From assembly GCA_947584955.1 (NCBI GenBank), contig CANPWS010000001.1, positions 1 to 35,448 of the forward strand: a stretch of 35,448 bases of DNA, given 5' to 3'. Below are positions 25,356-32,784 of this stretch, piece after piece (the first letter of the stretch is position 1; the number at the start of each line of letters is the position of its first letter). The notes beneath the pieces are model-generated. The model searched no databases. It was not told where the DNA came from and was given only the letters and a program-made list of their open reading frames with translations. Source of the stretch: an uncultured Bacilli bacterium. Its GTDB lineage: Bacteria; Bacillota_I; Bacilli_A; RF39; UBA660. Made by a program: the position numbers and the translations under genes.

Positions 25356-25683
25356 CTTTTTTTTCTCCTATTCTTATAAATAAAGATATTAATTCTTTCA
25401 TTCTATCATTGTAAGATAAATCTAATATTTCTTTTTTTACTATTATAACATAATTATAACCATTTTGTACAAGACTTTTGTTATTATCTATAATATTTTT
25501 TATTTGCCTTTTAATTTTATTTCTTATTACTGCATTTCCAATTTTTTTAGGAATAGATATTCCAAATAAAGTTTTATCACTTTTTATATAAAAAATAGAA
25601 TAATATTTATTTTTAACTTTTATATTATTATTTAATATTTTTGTATATTCTAAACTTTTTTTAATTATTTCTTTTTTTTTCAT
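25345..25683 (-). CDS. rnpA: ribonuclease P protein component
   Basis: 112 residues, family length. The RNR signature lies in PKKIGNAVIRNKIKRQIK, with the FGISIPKK strand before it and YNYVIIVKKEI after it. Binds the RNase P RNA and helps it process tRNA 5' ends. The N-terminal segment, normally R-L-K-x-x-x-x-F, is divergent here (SLEYTKILNN). AAGGAAGG lies 5 bases before ATG. It follows rpmH at the usual place, with a short hairpin between the two. Confidence 0.94.
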   Translation of the reverse strand: MKKKEIIKKSLEYTKILNNNIKVKNKYYSIFYIKSDKTLFGISIPKKIGNAVIRNKIKRQIKNIIDNNKSLVQNGYNYVIIVKKEILDLSYNDRMKELISLFIRIGEKKDER

Positions 25684-25743
25684 AAACCTTCCTTATCTTT
25701 CATTATTATATATAATAATATATGATTTAGCACAAATTAATAC

Positions 25744-25764
25744 AAAAAAAGCCACTATATGTGG
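25744..25764 (-). terminator. weak terminator/attenuator after rpmH
   Basis: On the minus strand a 4-bp CCAC/GTGG stem (25761-25764, 25752-25755) with an ATATA loop, followed by C and seven T. The short stem suggests partial termination between rpmH and rnpA. Confidence 0.5.
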
Positions 25765-25768
25765 ATCT

Positions 25769-25897
25769 TTAAGCTGATAATTTTTTTCTTTTTTTAGCTC
25801 TTCTTTTATTAATTATATTTCCAGCACTTTCCATACGTGCAAAGAAACCATGCTTCTTTGCTTTTTTTCTATTATTTGGTTGATAAGTTCTTTTCAT
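25769..25897 (-). CDS. rpmH: 50S ribosomal protein bL34
   Basis: 42 residues (usual length 44), read directly from the minus strand. It begins [21 protein letters not shown] and ends with an Arg/Lys-rich tail and LSA. The family core KRTYQP-N-RKRxKxHGFxxRM and the [10 protein letters not shown] end are clear. GGAGGTG lies 9 bases before ATG, and a fully consensus promoter lies upstream. First gene of the leftward rpmH-rnpA-yidC-jag block. Confidence 0.97.
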   Translation of the reverse strand: MKRTYQPNNRKKAKKHGFFARMESAGNIINKRRAKKRKKLSA

Positions 25898-25930
25898 ATT
25901 TATGACACCTCCAAAGTCAAATGCTATTTT

Positions 25931-25959
25931 ATTATAAATGGTTATTTTGATAATGTCAA
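25931..25959 (-). promoter_or_regulatory. consensus sigma-A promoter of rpmH
   Basis: On the minus strand TTGACA (25954-25959), exactly 17 bases, TATAAT (25931-25936). All 12 positions are consensus, the best promoter in the window. Confidence 0.93.
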
Positions 25960-25998
25960 CAAAATTTATTATTTTTACTATCTTTTTTTTTGTTTTTC

Positions 25999-26007
25999 TG
26001 CTATAAT
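25999..26007 (+). promoter_or_regulatory. extended -10 promoter of the HerA-like gene
   Basis: TGCTATAAT, hexamer 26002-26007, identical to the extended -10 at 59-67. The -35 is weak. The expected start is about 26014, giving a leader of some 23 bases. Confidence 0.55.
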
Positions 26008-26036
26008 TGATTTATATTAAGAATAGAGGGATTTTT

Positions 26037-27791
26037 ATGTTTCAGCAAATAACATCAATTAGTAAAAATTATGCTTTAGTAAAATTATATGGTAACATTA
26101 ATGAAGATATTCTTAATTTTAATGTTATTTTTGAAGAAGCTAACAAAAAAATTCTAGGTGAGATTGAAGAAATTATAGATGATAAAGTTAAGATTACTTT
26201 TTTAGGTGAATTTATTAACAATCAATATTATAGTGGTATAATAAGAAAACCTAGTTTAAAAGCAGTAGTTAGACTAATTAATCAACAAGAATTAAATGAA
26301 TTAGTAGGATTAAATGATAATTTTTCTATGAATTTGGGTTACTCACCTCTTTATAATAATTATCCAATTAATGTAAACATTGATAATTTATTTAGTAACC
26401 ATATTGCTATTTTTGGTAATACTGGTTCAGGTAAAACTTATGGTGTAGCAAGACTTATACAAAATTTATTTATATTGAAAGATAAAATTCCATTTAATAG
26501 TAATTTCTTTATTTTTAATAATACTAGTGAATATGATAATGCATTTAAAACAATTAGCAAATATAATCCAAATTTTAATTATAAATTATATTCCACTAAT
26601 GATGAAAATGGTAGTAATTTAATTAAAATTCCTTTATGGTTATTAAATATAGATGATTATGCTAATTTACTTGATGCTACTGAATATTCACAAATTAGTG
26701 TAATTGAAAAAATGCTTAGTTTAGTATCTGCTTTTGGACGTAATGATGAAGAATCTCTTAGATATAAAAATCATTTACTTGCAAAAGCTATACTATCAGT
26801 AATGTATTCTAATCAAGTATCAGCTAGAATTAGAGATCAAATATTTACTATTTTAGAAAATTGCCATACTGAAGAAATTAATTTAGATTATGATATACCT
26901 GGTGTTGGATACACTAGACAATTTAGAAGATGCTTTGATTTAGACAATCAAGGACAATTTGTTGAACGAAATTTATTAATAGAATATATTAGTCAGTTTA
27001 TTGATAATAATAAAAAATGGAATGAAGACTATGTACCAGTTAAATTTAATTTAGATGATCTTGAAATTGCTCTTAATTTTGCATTAATTAGTGAAGGATT
27101 ATTATTAAATGAAAAATCCTATGCCGAAGGTACAGCTTTAAAAGTAAAATTACATACATTAAATAATAGTTCTAATTCTAAATTTTTTGATTACCCTGAT
27201 TTTTGTGATATTAAACAGTTTATTTCAGATATAGTAATAGTAGGAAATAATAAAAGAGCTCAAATTATCAACTTTGTTTTAGAAGAAGTTGATGATAGAT
27301 TTGCTAAAGCTATTGTTAAAATTTATTCAAGACTTTTATTTAGGTTTACTAAATCATTAAAAAATCGTGGATCAATGCCTATTCATATAATGCTTGAAGA
27401 AGCACACAGATATGTTCAGAAAGATATAGATATTTCAATTTTAGGTTATAATATTTTTGAAAGAATAGCTAAAGAAGGAAGAAAATTTGGGATAATTTTA
27501 GACTTAATAACCCAAAGACCTACAGAATTATCAGAAACAGTAATTTCACAATGTAGTAACTTTTTAATATTTAAAATAAATCATCCAACTGATTTAGAAT
27601 ATATAAGAAAAATGGTTCCTAATATAAGTGCAGATGTTATTGAAAAACAAAAATCACTTCAATCTGGAACTTGTGTTGCTTTTGGTCCAATGATGAAAAT
27701 ACCTTTAATAGTTAAAATGGCACTTCCAAATCCTGAACCACATAGTTCTAATGCTAAAATTTATGAAAATTGGATGGTTGATTATAATTAA
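26037..27791 (+). CDS. HerA-like (DUF87) hexameric ATPase/helicase
   Basis: 584 residues from ATG at 26037, which has AGAGGG 6 bases upstream; the in-frame TTG at 26007 falls in the promoter. N-terminal HAS-barrel-like beta domain (1-85), then a FtsK/HerA RecA-type ATPase with GNTGSGKT (127-134), Walker B IMLEEAH (about 451-457), and the HerA C-terminal region RKFGIILDLITQRPTELSETV and QCSNFLIFKINHPTD. HerA proteins translocate on DNA and normally act with NurA or with nuclease/defence effectors. No partner is encoded next to it. It sits between rpmH and oriC, with its own promoter and terminator, where many relatives have no gene. Confidence 0.88.
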   Translation: MFQQITSISKNYALVKLYGNINEDILNFNVIFEEANKKILGEIEEIIDDKVKITFLGEFINNQYYSGIIRKPSLKAVVRLINQQELNELVGLNDNFSMNLGYSPLYNNYPINVNIDNLFSNHIAIFGNTGSGKTYGVARLIQNLFILKDKIPFNSNFFIFNNTSEYDNAFKTISKYNPNFNYKLYSTNDENGSNLIKIPLWLLNIDDYANLLDATEYSQISVIEKMLSLVSAFGRNDEESLRYKNHLLAKAILSVMYSNQVSARIRDQIFTILENCHTEEINLDYDIPGVGYTRQFRRCFDLDNQGQFVERNLLIEYISQFIDNNKKWNEDYVPVKFNLDDLEIALNFALISEGLLLNEKSYAEGTALKVKLHTLNNSSNSKFFDYPDFCDIKQFISDIVIVGNNKRAQIINFVLEEVDDRFAKAIVKIYSRLLFRFTKSLKNRGSMPIHIMLEEAHRYVQKDIDISILGYNIFERIAKEGRKFGIILDLITQRPTELSETVISQCSNFLIFKINHPTDLEYIRKMVPNISADVIEKQKSLQSGTCVAFGPMMKIPLIVKMALPNPEPHSSNAKIYENWMVDYN

Positions 27792-27793
27792 AT

Positions 27794-27834
27794 ATATAAG
27801 ATTATTCTGATTATGAATTATCTTATATTTTTTT
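27794..27834 (+). terminator. terminator of the HerA-like gene
   Basis: 9-bp arms ATATAAGAT/ATCTTATAT (27794-27802, 27820-27828), a nested ATTC/GAAT stem and a T run. Insulates oriC from upstream transcription. Confidence 0.85.
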
Positions 27835-27869
27835 ATTTAATTTTATAATTATTAATAATTAGTTTTAAA

Positions 27870-28262
27870 CAGGTATAGTTGATAACTTTCATATATAAAC
27901 ATTTTCTGTTTATAAATAATTTATATTATTGTTGATAACTTTTATATATAAACAGGTAATTGTTGATAACTTTAATTATATTTCCTTATAAAATGGGCAT
28001 TTATCTTACTTATTAACAGTTTACACATTAACAACAACTGTTGATTATTTTTTAACAATTTTAAATATTTACTTTACTTATCAACAAAATCTGTGGAAAA
28101 CTCAATTTTTTTCATATATATAAACTGTTTAACCTGTGGAAAAACATGTGGATTTCCTGTTGAAAAATCAAATTTTTTCCACAATAACTGTGTAAAACTA
28201 TTTTTGGTATTTTTTTTATAATTATATGGTCAAAAATTCTATATTTTTTTGTTACTTTGTTG
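27870..28262. other. oriC part 1: DnaA-box cluster upstream of dnaA
   Basis: The gene-free stretch 27792-28329 holds the origin. DnaA-box-like 9-mers: TTATCAACT (minus, 27877-27885); TTATCAACA (minus, 27930-27938 and 27961-27969; plus, 28078-28086); TTTTCCACA (minus, 28092-28100 and 28135-28143; plus, 28175-28183); AAATCCACA (minus, 28147-28155); TTTTCAACA (minus, 28158-28166); TTTTACACA (minus, 28189-28197); TAATCAACA (minus, 28039-28047). None is the exact TTATCCACA. An AT-rich tract follows at 28198-28262. Density and position beside dnaA make origin function very likely. Confidence 0.85.
27878..27953 (+). repeat. 23-base direct repeat in oriC
   Basis: 27878-27900 and 27931-27953 are identical in 22 of 23 bases, each starting with GTTGATAAC and ending ATATATAAAC. 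A third GTTGATAACTTT occurs at 27962. The units carry the DnaA-box-like sequences with 53- and 31-base spacing. Confidence 0.7.
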
Positions 28263-28272
28263 TGAATATAAC

Positions 28273-28300
28273 TAGACAAAAAGTTTTTTTATGTTAAAAT
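28273..28300 (+). promoter_or_regulatory. promoter of dnaA
   Basis: TAGACA (28273-28278), 16 bases, TAAAAT (28295-28300), with an extended -10 TG at 28292-28293. It lies just downstream of the box cluster, so DnaA autoregulation is plausible. Confidence 0.6.
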
Positions 28301-28329
28301 AGTACTATGCAGTTAGGAGGATTTATGAT

Positions 28330-29685
28330 ATGGATATAAATGTTTTATGGAAAAGTTTTTTAGAAAAAATAAAAGAACAAATATCATCTTTATCATATGA
28401 AACTTGGTTTAAAGATACTAAACTGCACAGTTTAAATGATGGTATTGCTACAATAATAGTACCAATGAATTTACATAAAAAACATCTGATGGAAAACTAT
28501 AAAGAAGACATTGAAAATGTATTTAATAGTCTAACAGGTACTAATTTTACCTTTTGTTTTAAACTTGAAAATGAAATAGAAGATGTTAAAAAAGTAATTG
28601 ATATTTCAGAAATAAATCAAGGTGTTCCAAGACAAAGTGCTAATGATGCTAATTTAAATCCACAATATACATTTGATACATTTATAGTTGGAGATAGTAA
28701 TAGATTTGCGTTTACTGCGGCAAGAGCAGTAGCGGAAAAACCAGGTAAAGCTTATAATCCACTATTTCTATATAGTAAAAGTGGACTTGGAAAAACCCAT
28801 TTAATGCAATCAATAGGTAACTATATTCTTGAAAATAGTAATAAAAAAGTATTATATGTATCAAGTGATAAATTCGTTAATGATTACGTTAATGCAGTTA
28901 GATCAGTAGGAAAAAATTCGGTTGAAAATATTGATAGCTTTAAAAATAAATACAGAAATATAGATGTACTTATAATAGATGATATTCAATTTTTAGGAAG
29001 TGCAACTAAAGGACAGGAAGAATTTTTTCATACCTTTAACGAACTATATAATTCAAATAAGCAAATTATTATCGCTTCCGATAGATCCGTTGATGATTTA
29101 AAAATGCTAGAAAATAGACTGTTAACTAGATTCAATTGGGGACTTACAGCAAATATTACACCACCAGATTTTGAACTACGTGTAAATATAATAAAGAAAA
29201 AAATAGCTCATCAAGAAAGTGCTGAAGATGTACCCCAAGATGTTATTGAATATATTGCTAATAATTTTGATTCTGATATTCGACAATTAGAAGGTGCAAT
29301 TACTAGGGTTTTTGCTTATTCTCTCATGATGAATAGAGGAATTGTTACTTTAAATATTGCAATTGATTCACTAAAAGATCAATTAAGTGATAAAAGTGCT
29401 TTTAAAAATGATGTTCATAGAATACAAAGAGTAGTATGTGACTATTTTAAAATAAATATTGATGAATTAAAAGGAAAAAAAAGAAGCAAAAATATAAATT
29501 ATCCTAGACAAATAGCTATTTACCTTTGTAGAGAATTAACCACCGAATCATTTCCTAAAATAGGTACTTATTTTGGTGGTAGAGATCATTCAACAATAAT
29601 AAATGCATATCAAAAAATACAAAATGATTTAAAATCAAATGAACAATTACAAGTTGTTATTTCAGAACTTAAAAAAAGTTTATAA
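28330..29685 (+). CDS. dnaA: chromosomal replication initiator protein DnaA
   Basis: 451 residues, normal length. Domain I at the N-terminus (LWKSFLEKIKEQISSLSYETWF); a short domain II; the AAA+ domain III with GLGKTHL Walker A, the VLIIDDIQFL Walker B and the NRLLTRFNWG arginine-finger region; domain IV with the box-binding signature GGRDHSTIINAYQKI. Binds ATP and the DnaA boxes on both sides of the gene, opening the origin. AGGAGG lies 9 bases before the ATG at 28330; an overlapping ATG at 28325 opens only a four-codon frame. First gene rightward of oriC. Confidence 0.99.
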   Translation: MDINVLWKSFLEKIKEQISSLSYETWFKDTKLHSLNDGIATIIVPMNLHKKHLMENYKEDIENVFNSLTGTNFTFCFKLENEIEDVKKVIDISEINQGVPRQSANDANLNPQYTFDTFIVGDSNRFAFTAARAVAEKPGKAYNPLFLYSKSGLGKTHLMQSIGNYILENSNKKVLYVSSDKFVNDYVNAVRSVGKNSVENIDSFKNKYRNIDVLIIDDIQFLGSATKGQEEFFHTFNELYNSNKQIIIASDRSVDDLKMLENRLLTRFNWGLTANITPPDFELRVNIIKKKIAHQESAEDVPQDVIEYIANNFDSDIRQLEGAITRVFAYSLMMNRGIVTLNIAIDSLKDQLSDKSAFKNDVHRIQRVVCDYFKINIDELKGKKRSKNINYPRQIAIYLCRELTTESFPKIGTYFGGRDHSTIINAYQKIQNDLKSNEQLQVVISELKKSL

Positions 29686-29693
29686 ACAGCTTA

Positions 29694-29820
29694 TGTGGAA
29701 AACTGTCGAAAAGTTGTCAAGTTTTAAACATGGTTGTGGAAAACTAAATGCTTATATATCAACTAAAAAGATGAGTTTTCCACAGTTTCAACTGTATAAT
29801 AATAATTATAATATATTAAT
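29694..29820. other. oriC part 2: DnaA boxes, trio-like repeat and AT-rich unwinding region between dnaA and dnaN
   Basis: Three TTTTCCACA boxes: minus at 29694-29702 and 29735-29743, plus at 29776-29784. Twelve bases after the last box comes TAATAATAA (29797-29805), continuing TTATAATAT. This resembles DnaA-trio repeats, which load DnaA on one strand, within an AT-only tract to 29820. The arrangement is that of the downstream unwinding half of a bipartite Gram-positive oriC. Confidence 0.7.
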
Positions 29821-29843
29821 AAAAAATATAAGGAGAGTGTAAA

Positions 29844-30959
29844 ATGAAATTTATTATTAAAAGAGATATTTTATTAGAAAATTTGAATCATACATCTAAA
29901 GCTATATCTTCAAGAAATCTTATTCCTATTTTATCAGGTATTAAATTTGAATTAAAAGAAGATGGTTTATATTTATATGCTAGTGACACAGATATTTCTA
30001 TTAAATCTTATATACCAAGCGATAAAATTACTGAAATTAAAGAAATTGGTAGTATAGTTATTGGTGGAAAATATATAGTGGATATAATTAGAAAATTACC
30101 AGATACAGATATTTCAATTGAAGTACTTGATGGATATAAAATGTTAATTAGTACTAGTAATACTGAATTTAATTTAAATGGTATTAATCCAAATGAATAT
30201 CCAAATTTAGATATGGAAGTTACTAAAGAACCTATAATTTTAAAAACTAGTATTTTTAGAACTATAATAAATCAGACATTATTTTCTACTAGTCAAAATG
30301 AATCAAGACCATTATTAACTGGAATTAATTTTAAAATAGATGGTAACAATTTAGAAGTAATAGCTACTGATTCTTATAGATTATCAAAAAAATGTATCAT
30401 TTTAGATGATAATAATTTAGAAAAAATAAACATAGTAATTCCAGGAAAAAATTTATTAGAGCTTTCTAAAATACTAAGTGAAGAAGAAGAAAATTTAGAG
30501 ATGCATGTATTTCCAAATAAAATATTATTTAAATATAAAAATATAATGTTTCTATCAAGACTTTTAAGTGGTACATATCCTGCTACTAGTTCAATTATTC
30601 CAACTGAATTTGAAATAGTTGTAGATTGCAATTTCTATGATTTATATAATATGATAGATAGAGCTTCCCTTCTTACTTCTGATAGAGAAAAAAATACTAT
30701 TAAATTAGAACTTTCTCATAACGAATTAAAAATTAGTTCAAATTCACCTGAAATTGGATATGTTGAAGAAAAAATTACTGTTGATTGCAAAGAAGAAATT
30801 TCTATATCATTTAGTTCTAAATATATGTCCGAAGCTATAAGAAGTTTTAATAAAGATAAAGTAACTCTTTGTTTAAATAATGATAGTAGTCCTATAATAG
30901 TTAAATCTTCAGAAGATGATTCTTTAATACAATTAGTTTTACCAATAAAAACTTATTAA
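29844..30959 (+). CDS. dnaN: DNA polymerase III beta sliding clamp
   Basis: 371 residues, typical. Three repeated clamp domains; start MKFIIKRDILLENLNHTSKAIS with RNLIPILSGI, middle TRPLLTGINF-like pattern (ESRPLLTGINFKIDG) with ATDSYRLS, and the C-terminal SPIIVKS and VLPIKTY tail. Forms the ring that tethers polymerase III, MutS and other factors to DNA. AAGGAGAG lies 7 bases before ATG. It begins directly after the second DnaA-box cluster and is closed by a strong terminator, so downstream genes use other promoters. Confidence 0.99.
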   Translation: MKFIIKRDILLENLNHTSKAISSRNLIPILSGIKFELKEDGLYLYASDTDISIKSYIPSDKITEIKEIGSIVIGGKYIVDIIRKLPDTDISIEVLDGYKMLISTSNTEFNLNGINPNEYPNLDMEVTKEPIILKTSIFRTIINQTLFSTSQNESRPLLTGINFKIDGNNLEVIATDSYRLSKKCIILDDNNLEKINIVIPGKNLLELSKILSEEEENLEMHVFPNKILFKYKNIMFLSRLLSGTYPATSSIIPTEFEIVVDCNFYDLYNMIDRASLLTSDREKNTIKLELSHNELKISSNSPEIGYVEEKITVDCKEEISISFSSKYMSEAIRSFNKDKVTLCLNNDSSPIIVKSSEDDSLIQLVLPIKTY

Positions 30960-30972
30960 ATTATATATTTAT

Positions 30973-31002
30973 AATGAATTTTTACAAAAATTCATTTTTT
31001 TT
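30973..31002 (+). terminator. dnaN terminator
   Basis: Perfect 10-bp stem AATGAATTTT/AAAATTCATT (30973-30982, 30987-30996) with a TACA loop and eight T. It also shows that an in-frame ATG at 30974 is not the start of the following gene. Confidence 0.93.
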
Positions 31003-31078
31003 GAGGCTATTAGACATATTTCTATTATATTCGACAACCAAAAGTGCTTTAATATTAAGGCCGAAAGGGGGGATTAGA

Positions 31079-31531
31079 ATGGTATATGAATATGAAATAA
31101 CTTCTTCGACATTAATGCTTGAATATTATAATGAAACTAGTACTAAAGTTTATGAAGTAGATAGAGAATTTGTTGTTAAACAGACAATGAAAAATATTAT
31201 ATTCAATAGTTGTAATTTCTATGGTTGTACATATGATGGTAGAATACAAGCTTCAAGAAAAATATTAAATACTAATATAAAAATTCCAGTAGTTGTTGAA
31301 GATATTAAGAAAATTATATTTTTTCCTACCAAAGCGGCATATAAAGATGGAAGCAGATGGATAGCATTTAATAATTTAGATAAAATAGAAAAAAATGGTT
31401 CGCAAACTAAATTATATTTCTGTAATGGAAAAAATTATATTGTTGATACATCATATGAGATAATTCATAGACAGTTATATAACTGTTTAACACTTGAAAA
31501 AGTTTTATTATTACGTCAAGAAAAAGCATAA
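31079..31531 (+). CDS. ComK-family transcription factor-like protein
   Basis: 150 residues from ATG at 31079, set by the purine-rich GAAAGGGGGG site 6 bases upstream; an in-frame ATG at 30974 lies in the dnaN terminator. ComK (B. subtilis, about 190 aa) is the competence master regulator. Shared features by eye: YEITSSTLMLEYY, CNFYGCTYDGR (compare CRFFGSSYAGR), PVVVEDIKKIIFFPT (compare PIMVDPSNQIFLFPT), WIAFNNL, and a C-terminal YEIIHRQLYN segment like ENQVYR. It is shorter at both ends. It occupies the dnaN-recF interval that normally holds the S4-domain gene yaaA. A weak TCGACA/TATTAA pair (31031-31058) lies upstream. Whether it controls competence genes is unknown. Confidence 0.75.
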   Translation: MVYEYEITSSTLMLEYYNETSTKVYEVDREFVVKQTMKNIIFNSCNFYGCTYDGRIQASRKILNTNIKIPVVVEDIKKIIFFPTKAAYKDGSRWIAFNNLDKIEKNGSQTKLYFCNGKNYIVDTSYEIIHRQLYNCLTLEKVLLLRQEKA

Positions 31532-31538
31532 GAAAAAT

Positions 31539-31570
31539 AAGAAAAAAGCTTGCTTTTTCTTTCTTTTTTT
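31539..31570 (+). terminator. terminator of the ComK-like gene
   Basis: AAG(A)AAAAAG/CTTTTTCTT stem with a CTTG tetraloop (31539-31561) and a T-rich tail to 31570. Confidence 0.75.
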
Positions 31571-31579
31571 ATTAATTTA

Positions 31580-31588
31580 TGGTATAAT
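31580..31588 (+). promoter_or_regulatory. extended -10 promoter of recF-gyrB-gyrA
   Basis: TGGTATAAT, hexamer 31583-31588; the -35 window falls in the preceding terminator tail and is poor. The expected start is about 31595, giving a 33-base leader before the 13-codon frame. Confidence 0.55.
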
Positions 31589-31627
31589 TTGTATAGGGGT
31601 ATGTTTGCAGTAGATAAGGGTGAATAT

Positions 31628-31669
31628 ATGGACAAAAAATGGTGTTTAAATGGAGATAAAAAAACTTAA
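31628..31669 (+). CDS. 13-codon open frame overlapping the recF start (possible leader peptide)
   Basis: [13 protein letters not shown], preceded by AAGGGTG 5 bases before ATG (good Shine-Dalgarno). recF begins inside it at 31650 in another frame and has no clear ribosome binding site of its own. Ribosomes translating or terminating this frame could start recF by coupling. An alternative is that it is just the recF leader. The peptide is lysine-rich with single Trp and Cys. Confidence 0.45.
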   Translation: MDKKWCLNGDKKT

Positions 31670-32780
31670 ATTAGAAAATTATCGAAACTATGATAGTTTA
31701 GAGTTAGATTTTGATAAAAAAAATACTATTTTTATTGGAAACAATGCCCAAGGTAAAACAAATATTTTAGAATCAATTTATGTTTTAGGATTGACTAAGT
31801 CTTATCTAAATATAAATGAAAAGAATTTAATTAAATTTAATAATTTATATACCAAAGTGTGTGGTACAGTTATAGATAATAACATTGAAAAAAAATTAGA
31901 AATAATAATTAATGAAAAGGGTAAAAAGGTTAAAATTGATGGACAAGAGGTAAATAAATTAAGTAATTATATTTCTAAATTAAATGTTATTATTTTTAGT
32001 CCTGATAACATAAGACTACTTAAAGATTCTCCTAGTTATAGAAGAAAATATTTAAATGTAGAAATTAGTCAGCTATATAATAATTATATAAATTATTTAA
32101 ATAATTTTAATAAGATTTTAAAACAGAGAAATGAATATTTAAAAAGTATTTCAAAAAGTAATTATTATGATAATAATTATTTAGATATAATTGATTCTAA
32201 ATATTGTGAATTATCTGTAAATATATATATGTATAGAAAAAAATTTATTGAAAAATTAAATGAAAATTTAAAAGATATATATTATAAAATAACTGGTTTT
32301 GATAATCTAAAAATTAAATATATATCATGTATTTCTAGTAATGAAAATGAAGATATTTCTGATATTAAAAAAAATTTTTATGAACGATTGAAAGCAGAAT
32401 TTTCAAAAGATTTACAATATAAAATAAGTCTATTAGGTCCACATAGGGATGATTTTATATTAGAATTAGATGGTAAAAATATATTGATATATGGTTCTCA
32501 GGGACAGACAAGATGTGCTGTATTAGCTATTAAATTTGCTGAAGTACCAATTTTTAAAGAGGTACTTAAAGTAAGACCAATTTTACTATTAGATGATATT
32601 TTTAGTGAATTAGATATTAATAAAAAAAATTTATTGATTGAGTTTATACCAGAAGAAATTCAAACAATTATAACAACTACAGATTTAAATTTAATTGATA
32701 AAAAAATACTTAATAATTCTTCTATATACATTGTTGATAATGGACATGTTACTAATGATATAAACTTGAAGGGAAAGTGA
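31650..32780 (+). CDS. recF: DNA replication and repair protein RecF
   Basis: 376 residues, normal length. SMC/Rad50-like ABC ATPase: [21 protein letters not shown] start, Walker [28 protein letters not shown], signature [18 protein letters not shown], and Walker [13 protein letters not shown]. Loads RecA at gaps with RecO and RecR. The start lacks a Shine-Dalgarno and lies in a short upstream frame. The stop TGA overlaps the gyrB leader, and gyrB starts 4 bases later. Confidence 0.98.
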   Translation: MEIKKLKLENYRNYDSLELDFDKKNTIFIGNNAQGKTNILESIYVLGLTKSYLNINEKNLIKFNNLYTKVCGTVIDNNIEKKLEIIINEKGKKVKIDGQEVNKLSNYISKLNVIIFSPDNIRLLKDSPSYRRKYLNVEISQLYNNYINYLNNFNKILKQRNEYLKSISKSNYYDNNYLDIIDSKYCELSVNIYMYRKKFIEKLNENLKDIYYKITGFDNLKIKYISCISSNENEDISDIKKNFYERLKAEFSKDLQYKISLLGPHRDDFILELDGKNILIYGSQGQTRCAVLAIKFAEVPIFKEVLKVRPILLLDDIFSELDINKKNLLIEFIPEEIQTIITTTDLNLIDKKILNNSSIYIVDNGHVTNDINLKGK

Positions 32781-32784
32781 TAAA

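Noticed and set aside
25702..25719. Perfect 18-bp palindrome of A and T upstream of rnpA
   Set aside because: Made only of A/T in a TATA-like run; in DNA this AT-rich such palindromes arise by chance and no regulator is indicated.
26007..26036. TTG start for the HerA-like protein adding 10 residues
   Set aside because: That start lies at the end of the -10 hexamer; AGAGGG positions initiation at the ATG at 26037.
17832..28330. parS sites (TGTTTCACGTGAAACA-like) near noc/oriC
   Set aside because: I looked for CACGTG-centred palindromes and saw none. Noc uses a different site, whose exact form I could not place here with confidence.
29639..29842. 67-residue open frame between dnaA and dnaN
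   Set aside because: It spans the end of dnaA and the DnaA-box cluster, has no ribosome binding site and no recognisable protein pattern.
30974..31078. N-terminal extension of the ComK-like protein by 35 residues
   Set aside because: The extension begins inside the dnaN terminator hairpin, whereas a strong Shine-Dalgarno precedes the ATG at 31079.
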